A stretch of 64,000 nt of DNA from NCBI RefSeq assembly GCF_003952165.1, contig NZ_RXFT01000001.1, positions 868,001-932,000 of the forward strand. The letters are read 5' to 3'. Source of the stretch: Variovorax guangxiensis (GTDB taxonomy: Bacteria > Pseudomonadota > Gammaproteobacteria > Burkholderiales > Burkholderiaceae_C). The notes below the pieces were generated by a model, which did no database searches, was not told the origin of the DNA, and saw only the letters and a program-made list of their open reading frames with translations. Position 1 is the stretch's first letter. The number at the start of each line of letters is the position of its first letter. Positions 48,857 through 58,955 of this stretch are shown here, in pieces. A program made the position numbers and the translations under genes.

Positions 48857-51178
48857 ATGAATGCCACGCTCGCCCCCGATCGCGCCGCGATCCCCGTCTT
48901 TCCCGCCGCGGACGGCGACCAGGCCTGGCAGCTTCTGGACGATCCGGCCGAATGGCCCGCCTTCGGCCGCGAGTTGGGTGCCGCCGGCGCTGGCTGCTGG
49001 GAGTCGCAGGTCGTGGTCGAGGGCATGCACTGCGCGGCCTGCGCCTTCACGGTCGAGGCCGCGCTGCGCCAGGTGCCGGGCGTGATCGAGGCGCAGGTCA
49101 ATGCGGCCAGCCGGCGTGCGCGCGTGGTCTGGTCGCCCGCGCAGACCCGGCCTTCGCACTGGTTCGAGGCCAGCGCGAAAGCCGGCTACCGGCTGCTGCC
49201 GGGCAGCGACCGCTCCGTCAGGGAACTGCGCCGGCGCGAATCGCGGCTGGCCCTGTGGCGCTGGCTCGTGTCGGGCTTCTGCATGATGCAGGTGATGATG
49301 TACGCCTATCCGGCCTACGTCGCGCGGCCCGGCGACATGAACGCCGATTCCGCGCAGCTGCTGCGCTGGGCTTCCTGGGTGCTGACTCTGCCCGTGGTGC
49401 TCTTCTCCTGCGGACCTTTCTTCCGCAGCGCCTGGCGCGACCTGCGCATGGGGCGCATCGGCATGGATCTTCCCGTGGCCTTCGGCGTGCTCGCGACCTT
49501 CGCGGTCAGCACCGCGGCCACCTTCGATGCCACGGGGCCGCTCGGCCACGAGGTGTACTTCGACTCGCTGACGATGTTCGTCTTCTTCCTGCTCACGGGC
49601 CGCTGGCTCGAGGCGCGCCTGCGCGAACGCACCGCCGGCTCGCTCGACGCGCTGATGAACCGGCTGCCCGACGGTGTCGACCGGCTCGCCGCCGATGGCA
49701 GCTGGAAGCGGGTGGCCGTGCGCCGGCTCGCCGTGGGAGACGTGGTGCGGGTGCGGCCGGGGGAGGCCTTTGCGGCCGACGGCGTGGTGATCGAAGGCGA
49801 CACCAGTGCCGACGAGGCCTTGCTGACCGGCGAGTCCCGACCCGTGCCTCGCCCCTGCGGCGACCGCGTGCTCGCCGGCAGCCACAACCTGTCGGCGCCG
49901 GTGCGGGTGCGCATCGAATCGGTGGGCGAGGGCACGCGCTTCGCGCAGATCGTCCGGCTGATGGAAAGCGCCGCCTCACGCAAGCCGCGCCTGGCACTGC
50001 TGGCGGACCGCGTGGCGCGCCCCTTCCTCGCCGCGGTGCTGGTGTCGGCGGCCGTGGCCGCAGCGCTCTGGTGGCCCACGGACCCGGGCAGGGCGCTGAT
50101 GGTGGCGGTCGCGGTGCTCATCGTGACCTGCCCGTGCGCGCTCTCGCTCGCGACGCCGGCCGCCATGCTCGCCAGTGCCGGCGCGCTGGCACGCGGCGGG
50201 GTGATGACATCCAATCTCCAGGCCCTGGAAGCGCTCGCGTCGGTCGATACCGTCGTGTTCGACAAGACCGGAACCCTGACCGGCGACATACCGCGCCTGG
50301 AGCGCATCTACTGCTGCCAGGGCATGCGGCCCGGCGATGCGCTGGAGATGGCCGCCGCGCTCGGCGCGCAGTCGCTGCATCCCGTGTCGCAGGCGCTGGT
50401 GAATGCGTGGAATGCGCAATTCCGTTGTGCGCCCGGCTGGGCAGCGGACAAGGTGGCTGAGACTGCGGGCCAGGGCATCGAGGGCCGGATGCGGCGCGTG
50501 CGCGCGGCCGCCGGAACGCGCCGTCGCGTGCGCCTCGGCTCGCCAGCCTTCTGCAGCGTGGCGCCGCTGGAAGTCGATGCGGCGCAGGTCCATCTCGCGG
50601 ACGAGCAGGGGTGGCTCGCCAGCTTCGTGCTGGTCGAGGAATTGCGCGCCGATGCCGCGGCTGCCGTGGCGTCGCTGCGCGAGCAGGGCCTCACGGTGCG
50701 GCTGCTGTCGGGCGACAGGGATTCGGCCGCGAGGGAGATCGGCGCGCGTTGCGGCATCGACTTCTCGCAGGGCGGCTGTACGCCCGAGGACAAGCTTGAG
50801 GTGCTGTGGCGGCTGCAGGCCGAGGGCCGGCAGATCGCGATGGTGGGCGACGGCCTCAACGACGGCCCGTCGCTGGCGCGCGCGAACGCCTCGTTCGCCT
50901 TCGGCCGCAGCGTGCCGCTATCGCGCGCGCATGCCGACTTCGTCGTGCTGGGCAACAGGCTCGCAACCATCCCCCAGGCCATCGCGCAGGCGCGCAGGAC
51001 ACTGCGCGTGGTGCGCCAGAACCTCCTGTGGGCGGCGGGCTACAACGCGCTGTGCGTGCCGCTGGCCATCGCCGGCGGGCTGCCTGCTTGGCTTGCCGGC
51101 CTCGGCATGGCCGCGAGTTCGCTCGTGGTGGTTCTGAATGCGACGCGGCTCGCGTCCGGCGCGAAAGAGTCGCACTGA
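48857..51178 (+). CDS. ccoI: Cbb3-oxidase copper-transporting P-type ATPase CcoI/FixI
   Basis: The 773-aa inner-membrane ATPase exports copper for assembly of cbb3 oxidase. It has an N-terminal metal-binding site GMHCAAC (Cys59, Cys62), about eight membrane helices, the CPC motif (Cys425-Pro-Cys427), the phosphorylation site DKTGTLTGD (Asp469) and [10 protein letters not shown]. No ribosome site precedes the ATG, and the predicted FNR-dependent start coincides with it, so the message may be leaderless. It overlaps ccoS by one base. Confidence 0.94.
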   Translation: MNATLAPDRAAIPVFPAADGDQAWQLLDDPAEWPAFGRELGAAGAGCWESQVVVEGMHCAACAFTVEAALRQVPGVIEAQVNAASRRARVVWSPAQTRPSHWFEASAKAGYRLLPGSDRSVRELRRRESRLALWRWLVSGFCMMQVMMYAYPAYVARPGDMNADSAQLLRWASWVLTLPVVLFSCGPFFRSAWRDLRMGRIGMDLPVAFGVLATFAVSTAATFDATGPLGHEVYFDSLTMFVFFLLTGRWLEARLRERTAGSLDALMNRLPDGVDRLAADGSWKRVAVRRLAVGDVVRVRPGEAFAADGVVIEGDTSADEALLTGESRPVPRPCGDRVLAGSHNLSAPVRVRIESVGEGTRFAQIVRLMESAASRKPRLALLADRVARPFLAAVLVSAAVAAALWWPTDPGRALMVAVAVLIVTCPCALSLATPAAMLASAGALARGGVMTSNLQALEALASVDTVVFDKTGTLTGDIPRLERIYCCQGMRPGDALEMAAALGAQSLHPVSQALVNAWNAQFRCAPGWAADKVAETAGQGIEGRMRRVRAAAGTRRRVRLGSPAFCSVAPLEVDAAQVHLADEQGWLASFVLVEELRADAAAAVASLREQGLTVRLLSGDRDSAAREIGARCGIDFSQGGCTPEDKLEVLWRLQAEGRQIAMVGDGLNDGPSLARANASFAFGRSVPLSRAHADFVVLGNRLATIPQAIAQARRTLRVVRQNLLWAAGYNALCVPLAIAGGLPAWLAGLGMAASSLVVVLNATRLASGAKESH

Positions 51179-51315
51179 TGGACATCCTCTTCCTTCTCGT
51201 TCCCTTGTCCGTGGCGCTGGTCCTCGCGATCCTCGGCGGCCTGTGGTGGTCCATCGAGCGCGGCCAGTTCGACGACGTCGACGCCGAGGGCGAGCGCATC
51301 CTGCACGGCGATTGA
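51178..51315 (+). CDS. ccoS: Cbb3 oxidase maturation protein CcoS
   Basis: The 45-aa protein has one membrane helix ([21 protein letters not shown]) and a short acidic tail ([13 protein letters not shown]), the standard CcoS pattern. It is needed for cofactor insertion into cbb3 oxidase. The start shares one base with the ccoI stop (TGATG). The FNR box of ccoN overlaps its stop codon. Confidence 0.92.
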   Translation: MDILFLLVPLSVALVLAILGGLWWSIERGQFDDVDAEGERILHGD

Positions 51316-51325
51316 TCTGCATCAA
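51312..51325 (+). promoter_or_regulatory. FNR/Anr box upstream of ccoN
   Basis: TTGAT-CTGC-ATCAA is a perfect consensus. Its centre (51318.5) is 41.5 bp before 51360, with GAAACT (51348-51353) at the -10 position. The predicted start is 21 nt before the ccoN ATG. The box overlaps the ccoS stop. Confidence 0.88.
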
Positions 51326-51380
51326 GCCGCAGGGCAGCGTGCCCACGGAAACTGCCCGCAACTCAATCAAGGGCACCACG

Positions 51381-52820
51381 ATGCAACCACCGAATCCACC
51401 CGCCGCGGAATACGACGACACGGTCGTGCGGCAATTCGCGCTCATGTCCGTGGTCTGGGGCGTGGTCGGCATGCTGGTGGGCGTGGTCATCGCCTCCCAG
51501 CTGACGTGGCCCGAACTCAATCTCGGCATTCCGTGGCTCAGCTATGGGCGCCTGCGGCCGCTGCACACCAACGCGGTCATCTTCGCGTTCGGCGGCTGCG
51601 CGCTGATGGCGACCAGCTTCCACGTGGTCCAGCGCACCTGCCAGGTGCGCCTGTTCGCACCCAGGCTCGCGTCTTTCGTGTTCTGGGGCTGGCAGGCGGT
51701 GATCGTGGCGGCTGCCATCAGCCTGCCGATGGGCTACACCAGCGGCAAGGAATACGCCGAGCTGGAGTGGCCCATCGACCTGCTGATCGCCGTGGTCTGG
51801 GTGGCCTACGCCGTCGTGTTCTTCGGCACCATCGGCATGCGCCGCGTGCGCCACATCTATGTGGCGAACTGGTTCTTCGGCGCCTTCATCATCGCGGTGG
51901 CGCTGCTGCACATCGTCAACAGCGCCGAGATCCCGGCTGGCTGGATGAAGAGCTACTCGGCCTACGCCGGCGTGCAGGACGCGATGGTGCAGTGGTGGTA
52001 CGGCCACAACGCCGTCGGCTTCTTCCTCACGGCCGGCTTCCTCGGGATGATGTACTACTACATCCCCAAGCAGGCGGGCCGGCCGGTGTATTCGTACCGG
52101 CTGTCGATCGTGCACTTCTGGGCGCTGATCTTCACCTACATGTGGGCGGGCCCGCACCACCTGCACTACACCGCGCTGCCCGACTGGACGCAGTCGCTGG
52201 GCATGGTGTTCTCGCTGATCCTGCTGGCGCCGAGCTGGGGCGGCATGATCAACGGCGTGATGACGCTCTCGGGCGCCTGGCACAAGCTGCGCACCGACCC
52301 GATCCTGCGCTTCCTGATCGTGGCGCTGTCGTTCTACGGCATGTCGACCTTCGAGGGGCCGATGATGTCCATCAAGACCGTCAACGCCCTGAGCCACTAC
52401 ACCGACTGGACCGTGGGCCACGTGCATTCCGGCGCGCTCGGCTGGGTGGGCTTCATCACCATGGGCTCGCTCTACTACCTGATCCCGCGCATGTACGGCC
52501 GCACCGCCATGTACAGCACCAAGGCCATCGAGGCGCACTTCTGGATCGCCACCATCGGCATCGTGCTGTACATCGCGGCCATGTGGATCGCCGGCGTGAT
52601 GCAGGGCCTGATGTGGCGCGCCATCAACTCCGACGGCACGCTTACCTACACCTTCGTGGAGAGCGTGAAGGCCACCTTCCCGTTCTACCTGGTGCGCGTG
52701 ATCGGCGGCGTGCTCTACCTCAGCGGGATGCTGCTGATGGCCTGGAACGTCTGGATGACCGTCATCTCCGGGCGCGCGGTGCGCGCCGAGATCCCGCCCC
52801 CCGCCATGGCCCATGCCTGA
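51381..52820 (+). CDS. ccoN: Cytochrome c oxidase cbb3-type subunit I, CcoN
   Basis: The 479-aa catalytic subunit has about twelve membrane helices. It carries the heme b/Cu(B) histidines in [37 protein letters not shown] and [13 protein letters not shown]. It reduces oxygen to water with high affinity under low oxygen. The order ccoN-O-Q-P is the usual one, and an FNR box lies just upstream. Confidence 0.97.
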   Translation: MQPPNPPAAEYDDTVVRQFALMSVVWGVVGMLVGVVIASQLTWPELNLGIPWLSYGRLRPLHTNAVIFAFGGCALMATSFHVVQRTCQVRLFAPRLASFVFWGWQAVIVAAAISLPMGYTSGKEYAELEWPIDLLIAVVWVAYAVVFFGTIGMRRVRHIYVANWFFGAFIIAVALLHIVNSAEIPAGWMKSYSAYAGVQDAMVQWWYGHNAVGFFLTAGFLGMMYYYIPKQAGRPVYSYRLSIVHFWALIFTYMWAGPHHLHYTALPDWTQSLGMVFSLILLAPSWGGMINGVMTLSGAWHKLRTDPILRFLIVALSFYGMSTFEGPMMSIKTVNALSHYTDWTVGHVHSGALGWVGFITMGSLYYLIPRMYGRTAMYSTKAIEAHFWIATIGIVLYIAAMWIAGVMQGLMWRAINSDGTLTYTFVESVKATFPFYLVRVIGGVLYLSGMLLMAWNVWMTVISGRAVRAEIPPPAMAHA

Positions 52821-52829
52821 GGACGCACG

Positions 52830-53471
52830 ATGAACCAGAACAACTCCAGCCCGGCTTCCAGCTCCGGCGGCTTCACGCACGAGAAGATCGAAACCAACAA
52901 CCTGCTGATGATCGTGCTGATCCTCGTGGTGGTGGCCGTCGGCGGCCTCGTCGAGATCGTGCCGCTGTTCTTCCAGAAGTCGACCACCGAGGCGGTGCAG
53001 GGCGTCAAGCCGCTCACGCCGCTGCAGCTGGCCGGGCGCGACGTCTACCTGCGCGAGGGTTGCTACAACTGCCACTCGCAGATGATCCGGCCCTTCCGCT
53101 CGGAGACGCTGCGCTACGGCCACTACTCGGTGGCGGGCGAGTTCGTCTACGACCACCCCTTCCAGTGGGGCAGCAAGCGCACCGGCCCCGACCTGCACCG
53201 CGTTGGCGGCAAGTACAGCGACGAGTGGCACCGCATCCACCTGAACAACCCGCGCGACGTGGTGCCCGAGTCGAACATGCCGGCCTACACCTGGCTGGAG
53301 AAGACGCCGGTCGACGCCGAGGCGCTGCCGGCCCACATGCGCGCGCTGCGCCGCGTCGGCGTGCCCTACACGGACGCCGAGATCGCCGGTGCCACGGAAG
53401 AAGTCCGCGGCAAGACCGAGATGGAGGCCACGGTGGCCTACCTGCAGTCGCTGGGCCTGGCGCTGAAGTAG
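52830..53471 (+). CDS. ccoO: Cytochrome c oxidase cbb3-type subunit II, CcoO
   Basis: The 213-aa mono-heme cytochrome c has an N-terminal anchor ([20 protein letters not shown]) and the heme site CYNCH (Cys78, Cys81, His82), followed by [15 protein letters not shown]. The distal Met is in [10 protein letters not shown]. It passes electrons from CcoP to CcoN. It begins 9 nt after ccoN. Confidence 0.97.
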   Translation: MNQNNSSPASSSGGFTHEKIETNNLLMIVLILVVVAVGGLVEIVPLFFQKSTTEAVQGVKPLTPLQLAGRDVYLREGCYNCHSQMIRPFRSETLRYGHYSVAGEFVYDHPFQWGSKRTGPDLHRVGGKYSDEWHRIHLNNPRDVVPESNMPAYTWLEKTPVDAEALPAHMRALRRVGVPYTDAEIAGATEEVRGKTEMEATVAYLQSLGLALK

Positions 53472-53494
53472 GCAAGGCGGCAAAGGACACAAAC

Positions 53495-53635
53495 ATGATC
53501 GACCTCACCACCTTGCGCGTCGCCGCCACCGTCGTGTGCTTCGCGCTCTTCATCGGCATCGTGATCTGGGCGTATTCGCGCCGCAACGCGCCCGGTTTCC
53601 AGGAAGCCGCACGCCTGCCCTTCGAGCAGGACTGA
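53495..53635 (+). CDS. ccoQ: Cbb3 oxidase small subunit CcoQ
   Basis: The 46-aa protein has one membrane helix (VAATVVCFALFIGIVIWAYS) and the tail RRNAPGFQEAARLPF, typical of CcoQ (FixQ). It helps the stability of the oxidase. It lies between ccoO and ccoP, with 13 nt to ccoP. Confidence 0.93.
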   Translation: MIDLTTLRVAATVVCFALFIGIVIWAYSRRNAPGFQEAARLPFEQD

Positions 53636-53648
53636 AGGGAGAAGCACG

Positions 53649-54566
53649 ATGAGCGATTTCATCCACCGTTTCTGGTCGGACTACGTGGCAGTCGTCTCGC
53701 TGCTGAGCATCCTCGGCTGCGTGATCCTGCTGTGGCTCACCGCCCGCAAGCGCGTCGCGTCCAGTGCCGACAACACCACCGGCCACGTCTGGGACGAGGA
53801 CCTGCGCGAGGCCAACAATCCGCTGCCCATGTGGTGGGTGGGCCTCTTCGTGCTGACCATCGTCTTCGGGCTGGGCTACCTCGCCGTCTTCCCAGGACTC
53901 GGGAGCTTTCACGGCCAATACGACTGGACCTCGCGCGGCGAGTACGACGCGGAAGTCGCCAGGGCCACGCAGGAGCTCGCGCCCGTCTACGCGAAGTACG
54001 CCGCCATGCCGGTCGAGGACGTCTCCAGGGACCCGCAAGCCCGAGCCATCGGCGAGCGGCTCTTCATGGGCAACTGCGCGCAGTGCCACGGTTCCGACGC
54101 GCGCGGCAGCAAGGGCTTTCCCAACCTCACGGACAAGGACTGGCTGCATGGCGGCACGCCCGAGAAGATCGTCGAGACCATCACCAAGGGCCGCGTGGGC
54201 GTGATGCCGCCCATGGCCACCGCCGTCGGCACGCCCGACGACGTGAAGAACGTCGCCAACTACGTTCTGAGCCTGTCGGGAGAGCCGCACGACTCGGTGC
54301 GCGCCGGCCTCGGGAAGTCGAAGTTCACGGCCTGCGCCGCCTGCCACGGCATCGGCGGCGTCGGCAACCAGGCGCTGGGCGCGCCCAATCTCAGCGACAG
54401 GATCTGGCTGCACGGCTACGGCGAGGAAGCCATCGTCCAGATGATCAATTCGGGCAAGCACAACGAGATGCCCGCGCAGGAAGGCCGCCTCACCGAGGCG
54501 CAGATCCGGATGGTGGCGTCGTATGTCTGGGGCCTCTCCAACAGCACGGCCGCGGCCACGCCCTGA
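53649..54566 (+). CDS. ccoP: Cytochrome c oxidase cbb3-type subunit III, CcoP
   Basis: The 305-aa di-heme cytochrome c has two N-terminal membrane helices, the TTGHVWDEDLREANNPLP block and two heme sites, CAQCH (Cys143-His147) and CAACH (Cys229-His233). It receives electrons from soluble cytochrome c. GGGAGAAGC precedes the ATG. Confidence 0.97.
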   Translation: MSDFIHRFWSDYVAVVSLLSILGCVILLWLTARKRVASSADNTTGHVWDEDLREANNPLPMWWVGLFVLTIVFGLGYLAVFPGLGSFHGQYDWTSRGEYDAEVARATQELAPVYAKYAAMPVEDVSRDPQARAIGERLFMGNCAQCHGSDARGSKGFPNLTDKDWLHGGTPEKIVETITKGRVGVMPPMATAVGTPDDVKNVANYVLSLSGEPHDSVRAGLGKSKFTACAACHGIGGVGNQALGAPNLSDRIWLHGYGEEAIVQMINSGKHNEMPAQEGRLTEAQIRMVASYVWGLSNSTAAATP

Positions 54567-54581
54567 CGTCGGCAGCCCGCC

Positions 54582-56015
54582 ATGACCCGGAAGATCATTC
54601 CCATAGCGAACGCGAGCAGCAGCGCGAACCTGGGCAGCGGCGAGGAGGTCGGCCTCTACGAGGCCACGAAGAAGATCTACCCCCGCACCGTGCGCGGCAT
54701 GTTCGCGCGCTGGCGCTGGGCCATGGTCTTTCTCACCCAGCTGGTGTTCTACGGCATGCCTTGGGTGGAGTGGGGCGGGCGGCAGATGGTGCTGTTCGAC
54801 CTCGCGGCGCGGCGCTTCTACATCTTCGGGCTGGTGCTGTACCCGCAGGACCTGATCTACCTCTCTGGCCTGCTGGTCATCAGCGCGCTCTCGCTTTTTC
54901 TCTTCACCGCCGTGGCGGGTCGGCTGTGGTGCGGCTATGCCTGTCCGCAGACTGTCTACACCGAGATCTTCATGTGGGTGGAGCAGAAGATCGAAGGCAA
55001 CCGCGTCGCGCGCATGCGGCTGGACGCCGAGCCGATGTCGCTCGAGAAGCTGGTGAAGAAGTGGTTCAAGCACATCGTGTGGATCGGCATCGCGATGTGG
55101 ACCGGCTTCACCTTCGTGGGCTACTTCACGCCCATCCGCGAGCTCGGCCTGGCCTTTCTGCAGACGCAGATGGGCTCGTGGGAAGTCTTCTGGGTGTTCT
55201 TCTACGGCTTCGCGACGTATGGCAACGCAGGCTTCATGCGCGAGCAGGTCTGCAAGTACATGTGCCCCTACGCGCGCTTCCAGAGCGCGATGTTCGACCG
55301 CGACACCCTGATCGTCACCTACGACCCCGGGCGCGGCGAGCCGCGCGCGCCGCGCCGCAAGGGGCCCGATCCGCGCACGATGGCGCTGGGCGACTGCATC
55401 GACTGCGGCCTGTGCGTGCAGGTGTGCCCCACCGGCATCGACATCCGAAAGGGCCTGCAGTACGAGTGCATCGGCTGCGGTCTCTGCGCGGACGCCTGCG
55501 ATACGGTCATGCAGAAGATGGCCTACGCGCCGGGGCTGATCCGCTACGACACGCAGAACGGCATGGACGCCGGCTGGTCGCGCCGGCAGCTGCTGCGCCG
55601 GGTGCTGCGTCCGCGCGTGCTGGTCTACACGGCGATCCTGGCGCTGCTGGTGGCCGGCCTGCTGGCCAGCCTGGTGGTGCGCACGCCGCTGAAGGTCGAC
55701 GTGGTGCGCGACCGCGCTTCGCTGGCGCGCATCGCCGAGGGCGGAAAGCTCGAGAACGTCTACCGGCTGCAGATCATGAACGCCACCGAGCAGCCGCGGC
55801 ACTACCTCATCTCGGCCAGCGGGCTGCAGGGCCTGAGCGTGTCGCCCGAGCAGCCGGTGAGCGTCGATGCCGCCCAGTCGCGCTGGGTCGCCGTGCGGCT
55901 GCAGGTGCCCTACGGCTCCGCGACGCCCGGCTCGCACACGGTGCACTTCAGCATCCGCGAGGAGGGCGGCGGGGCGCAGGTTTCCGAGAAAGCGGCCTTC
56001 CTGGTGCCGCGCTGA
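54582..56015 (+). CDS. ccoG: Cbb3 oxidase accessory ferredoxin-like protein CcoG/FixG
   Basis: The 477-aa membrane protein has several helices and two 4Fe-4S motifs, CIDCGLCVQVC (from Cys272, then P) and CIGCGLCADAC, with an Ig-like C-terminal domain (from about 385). CcoG takes part in copper reduction for cbb3 assembly. It is followed by FixH as in typical ccoGHIS sets, although here ccoI-S lie upstream of ccoN. Confidence 0.95.
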   Translation: MTRKIIPIANASSSANLGSGEEVGLYEATKKIYPRTVRGMFARWRWAMVFLTQLVFYGMPWVEWGGRQMVLFDLAARRFYIFGLVLYPQDLIYLSGLLVISALSLFLFTAVAGRLWCGYACPQTVYTEIFMWVEQKIEGNRVARMRLDAEPMSLEKLVKKWFKHIVWIGIAMWTGFTFVGYFTPIRELGLAFLQTQMGSWEVFWVFFYGFATYGNAGFMREQVCKYMCPYARFQSAMFDRDTLIVTYDPGRGEPRAPRRKGPDPRTMALGDCIDCGLCVQVCPTGIDIRKGLQYECIGCGLCADACDTVMQKMAYAPGLIRYDTQNGMDAGWSRRQLLRRVLRPRVLVYTAILALLVAGLLASLVVRTPLKVDVVRDRASLARIAEGGKLENVYRLQIMNATEQPRHYLISASGLQGLSVSPEQPVSVDAAQSRWVAVRLQVPYGSATPGSHTVHFSIREEGGGAQVSEKAAFLVPR

Positions 56016-56025
56016 AAGGTCTGGA

Positions 56026-56331
56026 ATGAACGCAGCAACCGATTCGACGATGAACGCGCTCGCCGCCGGGGCGGACAAGCCCTGGTGGCGCCATCCGTTG
56101 CTCTGGATGGTGATCGGTGGCCCGGTGGCCGTGATGATCGCGAGCTTCGTGACCTTCTGGCTGGCCTGGCGGAGCCCCGACGCGCTGGTGTCGCCGGACT
56201 ACTACCGCGAAGGCGTCGAGATCAACAAGGCCCTGGCCGCGAAGAAGCACCTTCCCGCGCTGACCGGCCGCAACCACGCGATGACGCCCGCGGAAGACGT
56301 GCCCTCCGTGGGCCGGAAGGCCGCGCCATGA
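56026..56331 (+). CDS. ccoH: FixH/CcoH-family cbb3 assembly protein
   Basis: The 101-aa protein has one membrane helix (PLLWMVIGGPVAVMIASFVT) and SPDYYREGVEINK, the FixH hallmark. It is shorter than classical FixH (about 150 aa): the periplasmic domain is reduced. It overlaps the next gene by 4 nt. Confidence 0.87.
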   Translation: MNAATDSTMNALAAGADKPWWRHPLLWMVIGGPVAVMIASFVTFWLAWRSPDALVSPDYYREGVEINKALAAKKHLPALTGRNHAMTPAEDVPSVGRKAAP

Positions 56332-56594
56332 ACGCGATGCGGCTGGTCGCCGGCATCCTGTGGCCGTCCTTCCTCGTGGCCTGCGGCATGGAGGTGCTGG
56401 TGTTCGCGCTGGTCGATCCCATCAACACCTTCTGCGGCGCCGACGCGCTGCGCATGTCGCGCCAGGGCATCTATACCGGTGCTTTCTTCGTCTTCTGGCT
56501 GATGGCGGCGGCGTCCAGCGCCTGCACGGTGCTGCTCGCCGGACCGGCCATGCCTGGACAACCCGATGCGCCAGCAGGCACTACCTCCCCATGA
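56328..56594 (+). CDS. Small two-helix inner-membrane protein in the cco operon
   Basis: The 88-aa protein has two hydrophobic helices (LVAGILWPSFLVACGMEVLV and TGAFFVFWLMAAASSACTVL) joined by a short loop with Cys. It overlaps the upstream fixH-like gene and the downstream hemN gene by 4 nt each, so it is made together with them. It is conserved in position in related cco operons; its role is unknown. Confidence 0.8.
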   Translation: MNAMRLVAGILWPSFLVACGMEVLVFALVDPINTFCGADALRMSRQGIYTGAFFVFWLMAAASSACTVLLAGPAMPGQPDAPAGTTSP

Positions 56595-57997
56595 CTTCCA
56601 TCGCTCTCGCCCCCGAGCCCGTGCACGCACCACTGCCGCTCGACCTGCTGCGGCAGTTCGACGTGCCCGGGCCGCGCTACACCTCGTACCCCACTGCAGA
56701 TCGCTTCGTCGAGGCCTTCGGTGCCGACGACTACGTGCAGGCGCTGCGGCATCGCCGCGAGGCCGGCTCCGGGGCGTCGCCGCTGTCGCTGTACGTCCAC
56801 ATCCCGTTCTGCGAGTCGCTGTGCTACTACTGCGCCTGCAACAAGATCGTCACCCGGCACCGCGAATGGGGCCGGCAGTATCTGTCGTACCTGGCGCGCG
56901 AAGTCGAGTTGCAGGTCGCGCAGCTCGGCCGCAATGCCACCGTGGCCCAGCTGCACCTGGGCGGCGGTTCCCCGACATTCCTCGATGACGCGGAGCTCGG
57001 CGAGCTCATGGAACTGCTGCACCGGTCCTTCGCCTTCGTGCCCGGTGGCGAGCGCTCCATCGAGATCGATCCGCGCACGGTCGACAGGCAAAGGCTCGCC
57101 AACCTCGCGGCGCTGGGCTTCAACCGCCTGAGCTTCGGCGTGCAGGACTTCGACCCGGCCGTGCAGCAGGCCGTGCACCGCATCCAGCCCGCATCGCAGG
57201 TCTTCGCGCTGATGGACGACGCGCGCTCGCTGGGCTTCGAATCGATCAACGTGGACCTGATCTACGGCCTTCCGCGCCAGAACGACGCCTCCTTCGGGCG
57301 CACGCTCGCGCAGGTCTGCGAGTTGCGGCCCGACCGCATCGCGCTTTACGCCTATGCGCATCTGCCGGAGCGCTTCAAGCCGCAGCGGCGCATTTGCGCC
57401 GACGAGTTGCCGGACGCCTCGGCGCGCGTGCGCATGCTGGCGGACGCCATCACGAAGCTCACCGGTGCGGGCTATGTCTACATCGGCATGGACCACTTCG
57501 CGCTGCCCGACGATCCGCTCGCCGTCGCGAAGCGGGAAGGGCGGCTGCATCGCGACTTCCAGGGCTACGGCACCAGGCCCGAGGGCGACCTGATCGCGCT
57601 CGGCGTATCGGGCATCGGGCGCGTGGGCGCCACCTACAGCCAAAACGCCAAGAGCCTGGACGAGTACCGCGACCTGCTCGACCAGGGACGCCTGCCGGTG
57701 GTGCGCGGCCTCGCGCTGTCGCGCGACGACCAACTGCGCCGCGAGGTGATCATGGCGCTGATGTGCCGGGGGCGGGTCGATTTCGATGCCATGGGCGAAG
57801 CCTTCGCGGTCGACTTCCGCCGCTACTTCGCCACCGAGTTCGCCGCGCTCGGGACACTGGTCGCCAGCGGCCTGGTGCGCCTGAGCGACCACGACCTCGT
57901 GGTGACCGAGCAGGGCTGGTTCCTCGTGCGCGCGGTCGCGATGGTGTTCGACCGGTACTGTCGCTCCAACCGCACGCGTTTCTCCCGCGTGGTCTGA
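56591..57997 (+). CDS. hemN: Oxygen-independent coproporphyrinogen III dehydrogenase HemN
   Basis: The 468-aa radical-SAM enzyme makes protoporphyrinogen IX for heme when oxygen is scarce. It has the cluster motif CESLCYYCAC (Cys74, 78, 81 and extra Cys83) typical of true HemN, not HemW, then LHLGGGSPTFL and the C-terminal HemN domain. It fits with cbb3 oxidase: heme supply under the same low-oxygen control. Confidence 0.95.
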   Translation: MTSIALAPEPVHAPLPLDLLRQFDVPGPRYTSYPTADRFVEAFGADDYVQALRHRREAGSGASPLSLYVHIPFCESLCYYCACNKIVTRHREWGRQYLSYLAREVELQVAQLGRNATVAQLHLGGGSPTFLDDAELGELMELLHRSFAFVPGGERSIEIDPRTVDRQRLANLAALGFNRLSFGVQDFDPAVQQAVHRIQPASQVFALMDDARSLGFESINVDLIYGLPRQNDASFGRTLAQVCELRPDRIALYAYAHLPERFKPQRRICADELPDASARVRMLADAITKLTGAGYVYIGMDHFALPDDPLAVAKREGRLHRDFQGYGTRPEGDLIALGVSGIGRVGATYSQNAKSLDEYRDLLDQGRLPVVRGLALSRDDQLRREVIMALMCRGRVDFDAMGEAFAVDFRRYFATEFAALGTLVASGLVRLSDHDLVVTEQGWFLVRAVAMVFDRYCRSNRTRFSRVV

Positions 57998-57999
57998 AC

Positions 58000-58695
58000 A
58001 TGCAACTCGCGCTCGCCGGTGCCGCACTGCTCATGGGCCTTGCCGGCGGGCCGCACTGCGTGGCGATGTGCGGCGCCGCCTCTTCGGCGGTGATACGGAT
58101 CGTGCCGCTCCCGGCCGCAGGGCAGGGCACCATGCCGGCGCTCACCGCGCCCGGTGCCTTCCATCTGGGCCGCATCGCGAGCTACGCGGCGGCGGGTGCC
58201 CTCGCTGCCGCCAGCGTCGACAGCCTGGCGCTGGCCAGCGCGCAGGTCGCCGCACTGCGGCCGCTGTGGGTGTTGCTGCACGTCTTCGTGTTCGCCTGGG
58301 GCGCGATGCTGGCCGTCACGGGGCGACAGCCGCTGTGGGCGCGGCGCATCGGCCGTTCGCTGGAATCGCGCCTTCGCCCACACGCGGGCGGCACGGGGCT
58401 GGGCGTGCTAGCCGCCGGGCTGCTCTGGGTGGCGCTGCCCTGCGGGCTGCTCTATTCGGCGCTGATGCTGGCCGGGCTAGGCAACGGTCCTTTGCAGGGC
58501 GCGCTGCTGATGGCGTTGTTCGCCATCGGAAGCGGCCTCTCGCTGCTGATCGGCCCCTGGGTCTGGCTGCGCCTGGCCGGCGACGGTGCCCGCCAGGCCT
58601 GGGGCGCACGGCTGGCCGGCGTGCTGCTGGCGGCGGTGGCCGCGCACGCGGTGTGGTCGGACCTCATCCGCCAGATCGACGCCTGGTGCCGATGA
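58000..58695 (+). CDS. SafE/TauE-like membrane protein (cytochrome assembly type)
   Basis: The 231-aa protein has about six membrane helices with the paired motifs GLAGGPHCVAMCGA and VALPCGLLYSALMLAG, the Cys/Pro pattern of the DsbD/CcdA-like SafE group encoded next to cco genes. The family has been linked to copper or redox supply for cbb3 oxidase. It begins 2 nt after the hemN stop. Its 3' end overlaps the convergent 90-aa gene by 32 nt. Confidence 0.87.
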   Translation: MQLALAGAALLMGLAGGPHCVAMCGAASSAVIRIVPLPAAGQGTMPALTAPGAFHLGRIASYAAAGALAAASVDSLALASAQVAALRPLWVLLHVFVFAWGAMLAVTGRQPLWARRIGRSLESRLRPHAGGTGLGVLAAGLLWVALPCGLLYSALMLAGLGNGPLQGALLMALFAIGSGLSLLIGPWVWLRLAGDGARQAWGARLAGVLLAAVAAHAVWSDLIRQIDAWCR

Positions 58696-58936
58696 AGCAG
58701 GGGGCTTCCCCCGGGGGCGCATCGGCGGCGAGTGTCCTCCATCCCCGGGGCGTGATGCCGGTCACGGTGGCCGCGCCCTGAGGCGGGCCGGCGCCGGCGC
58801 CCGGGCGGGCAGAGGGAATCATCACCTCGATCTGGCCGGCGGCTTCGAGCACGCGCAACCGGTCGATCATCGCGGGATCGGCTTCGACACAAGGCAGCCG
58901 CGCATCGGCGAGCCTGCGCAGCAGGTTCATGCACAT
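58664..58936 (-). CDS. Small protein with one winged-helix-like domain, related to the gene at 12961
   Basis: I do not know a named family for this 90-aa product. Its main part, LPCVEADPAMIDRLRVLEAA followed by GQIEV and later ATVTGITPRGWRTL, matches both halves of the 159-aa protein at 12961-13440. The start could be ATG 58936 or 58930. It follows the 34-aa peptide gene by 19 nt, likely in one operon with DUF2892. A regulatory role is only inferred. Confidence 0.65.
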   Translation of the reverse strand: MCMNLLRRLADARLPCVEADPAMIDRLRVLEAAGQIEVMIPSARPGAGAGPPQGAATVTGITPRGWRTLAADAPPGEAPCFIGTRRRSGG

Positions 58937-58955
58937 CGGACGGCCCCGGGGACGC

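Noticed and set aside
53550..56078. An 842-codon frame antisense to ccoP-ccoG
   Set aside because: The sense genes have heme and iron-sulfur motifs; the antisense frame shows none and no ribosome site.
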